From assembly GCA_010279815.1 (NCBI GenBank), contig QEOQ01000690.1:753424-817423 (forward strand): DNA of 64,000 nt. The letters run 5' to 3'. The translations under genes were made by a program, and so were the position numbers. The DNA comes from Brachionus plicatilis (taxonomy: Eukaryota > Rotifera > Eurotatoria > Ploima > Brachionidae). Positions 59,385 through 64,000 of this stretch are shown here, one piece after another (positions within the stretch are counted from its first letter, which is position 1; each line of letters begins with the position of its first letter). The notes under the pieces are model-generated. The model saw nothing but the letters and a program-made list of their open reading frames with translations. It was not told where the DNA came from and did no database searches.

Positions 59385-59926
59385 TAATTGATAACTTTTC
59401 CAATCACTTTGTTATGTATCACTCTGATTAATCAAGTTTATTATTTTAAAAATAAAATAAAAAACCAGTAAATTAGTTATTTACATATTTTAAATTTGTT
59501 ATATTTTAATACCCAAAATTCGTCTATTTTTATTATCTTCTAACAAAAATTGAATTTTATTTTTGTAAAATAATTAAATAATCTTCAAACTAAAAATGAT
59601 AAATGATTTTTGCTTTAAACATGCAAAAAATCTATTTTCTTAATAATTTTATCAAAAAAATATCTGAATAATTGGTCAGAACTACAATTGTCCTTGGACT
59701 GGATCAACATGAATTCAGTCAAAAAAAATTCAAATATTTTATTAAATTTATTTAATCTAATATAATATTTCCTACAAAACTAATGTTAAAAAAAAATAAT
59801 TAATTAGAATATATTTTATGATGGTTACCATGGTTACCATTATACACATTTAAAGAATAAAATTAATCAAAAATAATAATTTTTTTCTATTAAAACTCGA
59901 GCGTTTTAGCAAAAAAATTATTGACT
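59385..59926. other. AT-rich 5' flank of the CCDC180-like gene
   Basis: No gene. GATGGTTACCATGGTTACCA at about 59820 is a short tandem or palindromic motif upstream of the start codon and could be a promoter element; nothing more can be said. Confidence 0.3.
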
Positions 59927-60787
59927 ATGAGTACCAGCACACTAGGAAAGCAATTAGCTGAACCAAAGTTGAACAAAAAGAAATTCGACCCTCGATTGGT
60001 ACCAAGTGGAAAAGTTTATCGACAATTGTTCGAAGCTCAGGTTCAACTAACCGATGCACTGCAAAATGTCAAAACCAAATATCAAGAAAATCCGCCACAA
60101 GTAAAACTGACCGATAAAAGTATACCACTAGTTAAAGAGATTAGATCTGAACGCGGCAATGGAATATTGACCAAAGAAGAGGCCCAGTGGATTAATTCAA
60201 ATCCAAATGAGTCACTGGTTCAAAATCCTATTTATGCCAAGTATCAGTCTGACAAGGAAAAAATCGACCCTTCAAACGTTTTGAAAGAAAAAGAAAAAGA
60301 AAGTGTGTTTGAACTACCTGAAACTGTGCTATCAAGTGGGAAAACAAGTGATGTCGAAGCCAGAATTGAAGCGTCAAGAAAAAAAAAGTATTTAATCAAC
60401 AAAAATTTGTAAAAAAATTATTTACTCTTTTATTTATTTTTAAGACATAACGAAACATGGGAAGACATGGTCCAGGAAATAGCCATTCTTAATTTAAATT
60501 TGGAACCTGAAATAAAGAGTATTGGAGTTGAGTTGTTAAAAAAATTGTCATCAAACGACAAAGAAATTGAGGAGATACTCAAAATTTTAAATACAGATGA
60601 TGTAAATATTACTTTCTTTTTTATAATTTAAAGAATTGAAAAATTTTAAAAGATTATCTTGAACGGATCTTATGAACAATTTGAACAACTTCGGAATAAG
60701 TTGATAGAACAAACTGAAATTAGAAAGAACTTTATTGATGAGATGGACCTAAGTTACATCACATTGGAAAATCAAAGAGTAGAAAGT
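59927..60787 (+). CDS. Probable CCDC180-like protein, first three exons
   Basis: Exons 59927-60387, 60445-60601 and 60653-60787, with introns of 57 and 51 bases and agreeing phases, give 251 residues with no stop at the end, so the gene goes on. The start MSTSTLGKQLAEPK is followed by LVPSGKVYRQLFEAQVQLTD, which resembles the conserved start of CCDC180 (VP.GK.Y...F.AEVQLV..L). Later residues are charged and helical (NDKEIEEILKILN, YEQFEQLRNKLIEQTEIRKN), as expected for its long coiled coil. CCDC180 is a ciliary or sperm-flagellum-associated protein of unclear function. The last donor is probably GTAATT at 60788; no next exon was seen before 64000, so either a long intron follows or the gene is broken. 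Identity is from memory of the family, not from a search. Confidence 0.65.
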
Positions 60788-61600
60788 GTAATTTTACTTT
60801 TTATCTATTTATCTTTAAATAGCTATTTTAAAACCAATTGTTTATGCATCGGCTTATGATTAAAAACACATTCAAATCTAAGAATTATTTTATAAAATTT
60901 GATTAAAACTCCTCTCTTAACCCAAAAGAAAGCAGAAAGAATTTAATTTTTTCTATACAAAAACTTCCAAATAAATTAAGTTTTTTTTAGCATCCTAACT
61001 GACCCATAGTCAATTTAAGAATTATTTAAAAAAACTCATTTTAGAACAATTGAAGACTAACTTTTGAAGGGTAAAGGAATTTTTTCGACTCTCTTTTTGG
61101 CATAAATAACCAAAAAATTCACCATTATCGGTTCTATGCATAATATCTATATGTTTGTTTATCAGATATCCTAAATAGAAAATTACAGATAGAACAATTA
61201 GAAAAACAATTTTTAAATTTTTAGTTTTTGACAATAATCTAAAGCTCTAATGTTGTCTGTATCCCGTGCTGAATTTTCTGAGAATAAAACGCAGATTTTT
61301 TGGATGGATCGAAAAAATTCTTTTTTAAATTTCCATTTTCATTATTTAATGCTAAGTAAATTTATCTACAATAACGATTAATGTCGCATCTAGGCGAGCA
61401 CTAATTTTTGAAATCGAAAAATTAATTTTTTATGACTTATCTGGAAAAATAAATAAATTTAAAAATTGTAAATTTTTTCAAACTTTAATTCAAATATATC
61501 TGACTTAAAAAAAGTTTCAAAAAATCACAAAAAAGTAATTTTTCAAAATGTATATAATCGTAACTTTATCTATTTTAGGTAAAGAAAGATTTAAAATACT
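60788..61600. other. AT-rich, probably intron
   Basis: No further exon of the CCDC180-like gene could be recognised; the minus-strand frame at 61022-61234 has no recognisable features. Confidence 0.35.
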
Positions 61601-62063
61601 GGCAAATTGAAGTTTGAGATCAAGATCAAAAGATCAAAATATAAATTGTAATATTTTTTTTAATAATAGAAAAAAAATAAATTTTTCCAAAGCAATTACT
61701 TGACATGTCATGTCAAGTTTATTTTCATATTTAAAATTTTAAAATGTTCCTTTTTATTGAACTTTAATAGGTTTAAATATTTTAATTGATTTAAATGAAA
61801 ACTTACTTTTAAAGACAAAAAAATTCGCTGTTTTTAAATTTTAAATTTATTTAAGTGGAAAAATTATTGACTGTTTTTGTCAAATAAATTAGAGATCAAT
61901 CATTTTGATGATTATTTTATAATGAACTTTTATCAGACAAAGCATGTCTAGTAATGTTTAGTATTTATTTCTTAAAAATTATCAAAATCATTAGATTAAT
62001 TAAGTTTTAAAATTTTAAATGATCGTTTTGATCTTAAAATTTGATCTGAAACTTCAATTTGCC
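61601..62063. mobile_element. Complete GGCAAATTGAAG MITE with 8-base target duplication
   Basis: GGCAAATTGAAGTTTGAGAT at the left, GAAACTTCAATTTGCC at the right, and AAAATACT on both sides (61593-61600 and 62064-62071). The interior aligns with 37847-38391 in the opposite orientation, including the palindrome TTGACATGTCATGTCAA at about 61701. Confidence 0.85.
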
Positions 62064-62214
62064 AAAATACTGAATTTAAAACAAAATTATTTATTAAATA
62101 ATTTTTATTAGTAAAATATAACACGAGTTATTTAATTTTAACTAATCATAAAAAAATAAATTTCATTGTTGAAGACAACTATTTAATTAATTTTTTTTTC
62201 CTCTAAGTTTTTTC

Positions 62215-62489
62215 CAGAGTTGTTTAAAAGTTCCAAAATAAAGTCCAAGTCCAGATTTTTTTTTAAATTTGCTAAATCAGGCTTCATATCAAAAATTTTA
62301 TATACTCTTGAGTTGTCTAATGCAATAGATTTGCCATGTATCAGAATTTTCTTGCAATTTTAACATAAATGTCTTCACAATTCTTCTTCGGTATTCAAAA
62401 TTTTAAAGCCTGGACTTTGGACTTTTGAAAGAAAATTAAAAAAAAAAATCTGGACTTGACTTGAGACTTGTGGCTTTTAAACATTTCTG
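62215..62489. mobile_element. Complete AGTTGTTTAAAAGTC-family MITE with 8-base duplication
   Basis: CAGAGTTGTTTAAAAGTTCC and GTGGCTTTTAAACATTTCTG are inverted ends; GTTTTTTC is on both sides (62207-62214 and 62490-62497). CAGAG ends and an 8-base duplication put this family with hAT. The frame at 62461-62643 starts in its right end and is not a gene. Confidence 0.85.
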
Positions 62490-62497
62490 GTTTTTTC

Positions 62498-63067
62498 TTA
62501 ATTATTACTTGATTTTTTCCAATTCACTTTTTTTGCACGTGGTTGCTCGATTATCTCTTCTGTTTCATACCTCTGTTTCTATAATGCTTCGGCTGCTAGT
62601 TTTGAGCGACCGGCACGATTTTTTCATTCAAGTGGAAAGTTAATAGCCATCTGTTTAAGGTTGAATAGTTGTATAAAATTAAAAGTTAAAGACAATATAT
62701 TTTATTTTTTTTTAGTTCTATTTTAATCAATGTATTATAAAATGAGAAAAGTGATAAAATCATAAATGTAATTGACATAAATTAATTTAGTTCCTAATTT
62801 AGTATTTTAATTTGACTCAATTTTGGATTTTTTATATTAAAAGAGCAGTCTTTTTTAATGACATTAAATTATTTTACTAGCATATTTAATTCTATGTGTT
62901 TATGAAAACTTTGAAATTAAAAGCCGGAATATGTCAAAAATTTATCCTTTTTCCATTAATATTTCTGATATTCATGTATTTTTTAGACGAGAAATAATAG
63001 ATCAGGTAGAAAAATTTTAATTTAAAAAAACAATTAAAGTACTGATACGCCATGAGGATTTTAAGCA
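62498..63067. other. AT-rich spacer
   Basis: A short patch at 62530-62640 (GGTTGCTCGATTATCTCTTC, TGAGCGACCGGCACGATTTT) is less AT-rich than its neighbours but no family is recognised. Confidence 0.3.
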
Positions 63068-63140
63068 AAAAAAAGTATTATTATTTATTATTATTATTAA
63101 TTTATTTCAATGAACGCCTTTAAGGCGATGTAAAAAAAAT
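63068..63140 (-). repeat. LINE 3' tail: GCC hairpin plus (TTA/ATA)n
   Basis: The minus strand reads CATCGCCTTAAAGGCGTTCA, TTGAAATAAATTAATAATAA and so on. The hairpin CGCCTT/AAGGCG next to a three-base microsatellite is the typical end of CR1- or RTE-like non-LTR elements. The body is missing (5' truncated). Confidence 0.55.
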
Positions 63141-63179
63141 TAAAAATTAAGAATAAGTATAAAGATACAAAAAAAAGTA

Positions 63180-63720
63180 TTAATACGCATTTTTACGCAA
63201 AGATCTTTTTGTAAATTAACGGTTATTGGCGCAATTATACGATAATTTCCGTAAATTTACCCATTTTACTGTAAATTCTAAAAGGACCAAAAAAACTGCT
63301 ATTTTTCTTTGTTTTTTTTGGTTATTTATGTCATCAAGGGAGTCGAAAAAATTCACATACCCTTCATCTAGAATCTTCACGGCGTAGTAGTTTTGTTCAT
63401 TATAGAGAACAACCCTTGTAAAAATATATAATTTTAAAATATTTATGAAATTTTTATTTAAATTTAAAAAAAGGAGATTAAAGACTTTTAAATCTGTGCA
63501 AGAACATAATATTATTTTTCAAAAGTATTAATTCGAAATGATAGTCAACGGTAATTTTACGTTAATTTTTGAATTTTTTTTTTTTTAGTAAATTTTAAAA
63601 GGACCAAATATAGTCTCTTTTTAACGTTTTGTTATGAATTTTGTGTTTTTTTTTATTTTCTAAACTTTAAAAAAATAGGTAAATTCACATATTTTTTACA
63701 ACAAAATGGTAAAATAAGCT
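63180..63720. repeat. TTACG-type sequence, two decayed copies
   Basis: GATAATTTCCGTAAATTTAC near 63241 with CTAAAAGGACCAAAAAAACT, and again ACGGTAATTTTACGTTAATT near 63549 with TTTTAAAAGGACCAAATATA, share text with each other and with 25080-25260. Probably decayed copies of a TTACG-ended transposon. Confidence 0.4.
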
Positions 63721-63737
63721 AAAATACAATTTAAGAC

Positions 63738-63872
63738 AAACTTGTACATTTATTTTCCTCAACTTTTCCTTTCCTTTCCTAAGAGTTGAAGAAAGGAATA
63801 GTTGAGGAAGAGTTGAGGAAAGGAAGAGTCAAAGAACAAAATGCGTACAAGTTAGATTTAATTTGTACTGCA
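63738..63872. repeat. Inverted repeat with CTTTCC/GGAAAG tract, copy 2
   Basis: AAACTTGTACATTTATTTTC at the left pairs with GTACAAGTTAG at the right, and TCCTCAACTTTTCCTTTCC with AGTTGAGGAAAGGAAGAG inside. A related copy lies at 54311-54432. Confidence 0.5.
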
Positions 63873-64000
63873 AAAAAAAGGAAAACCAAAAGAATTTTTA
63901 GATTCACCATTATAATGATTCAAAGCACAAAGTTACAATTACATTACAATTTTACTAAGTTAATAAAAATTTTACTTTTTTTTAGCTATAAAAAAGTTAC
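63873..64000. other. Window end, AT-rich
   Basis: Nothing recognised. Confidence 0.3.

Noticed and set aside
1..64000. LTR retrotransposons, tRNA and rRNA genes
   Set aside because: No paired direct LTRs with TG..CA ends, no A/B box pair with cloverleaf, and no rRNA-like conserved text were recognised; small tRNAs could still be missed by eye.

Overview
This window is nuclear DNA of an animal, very AT-rich (long A and T runs, visibly far below half G+C). Evidence: genes split by GT..AG introns, several only 47-57 bases long; an aminergic seven-transmembrane receptor, a membrane gamma-glutamyltransferase and a probable ciliary CCDC180-type protein; dense DNA transposons and non-LTR retrotransposons. 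No operons, ribosome binding sites, CRISPR, rRNA or convincing tRNA were seen. The species cannot be named from the sequence; a small-bodied invertebrate (for example a rotifer-like or other protostome) would fit, but that is a guess.

Layout. 1-1102: right-hand part of a Merlin-type DNA transposon, with the end of the transposase, an acidic C2H2 zinc-finger tail and an array of GGTCAC motifs spaced by about 20-21 bases. 1103-31575: mostly AT-rich gene desert holding MITEs, palindromic elements, a piggyBac-like relic, Tc1/mariner relics and one degenerate minus-strand non-LTR retrotransposon (22277-24960) broken by three later insertions. 31576-41616: a predicted biogenic amine receptor of 562 residues in two exons separated by an 8.35-kb intron; the intron contains a 556-base assembly gap flanked by two almost identical 365-base copies. 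41584-42870: tandem copies of the receptor's last codons and 3' flank, with a LINE 3' end inserted. 44288-44698: a small orphan gene. 49314-57440: a gamma-glutamyltransferase gene (614 residues, five exons, three introns of 47-51 bases and one of 6.1 kb). Its big intron holds three nested transposons (hAT inside Merlin inside a hAT-type MITE) and a tangle of inverted repeats. 58419-59376: a 958-base ATCGATA-rich element with an 8-base target duplication. 59927-60787: first three exons of a probable CCDC180-like gene. 60788-64000: AT-rich with two complete MITEs and a LINE 3' tail.

The host genes have no obvious functional link: amine signalling at the cell surface, extracellular glutathione breakdown, and a cilium-associated coiled coil. 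The most original signal is the Merlin family: at least two copies pair a C2H2-tailed protein with subterminal GGTCAC/GTGACC arrays that repeat every 20-21 bases, close to two helical turns, which suggests the finger tail (or the transposase) reads its own phased array. Several elements are dated relative to one another by nesting and by perfect 8-base target duplications.
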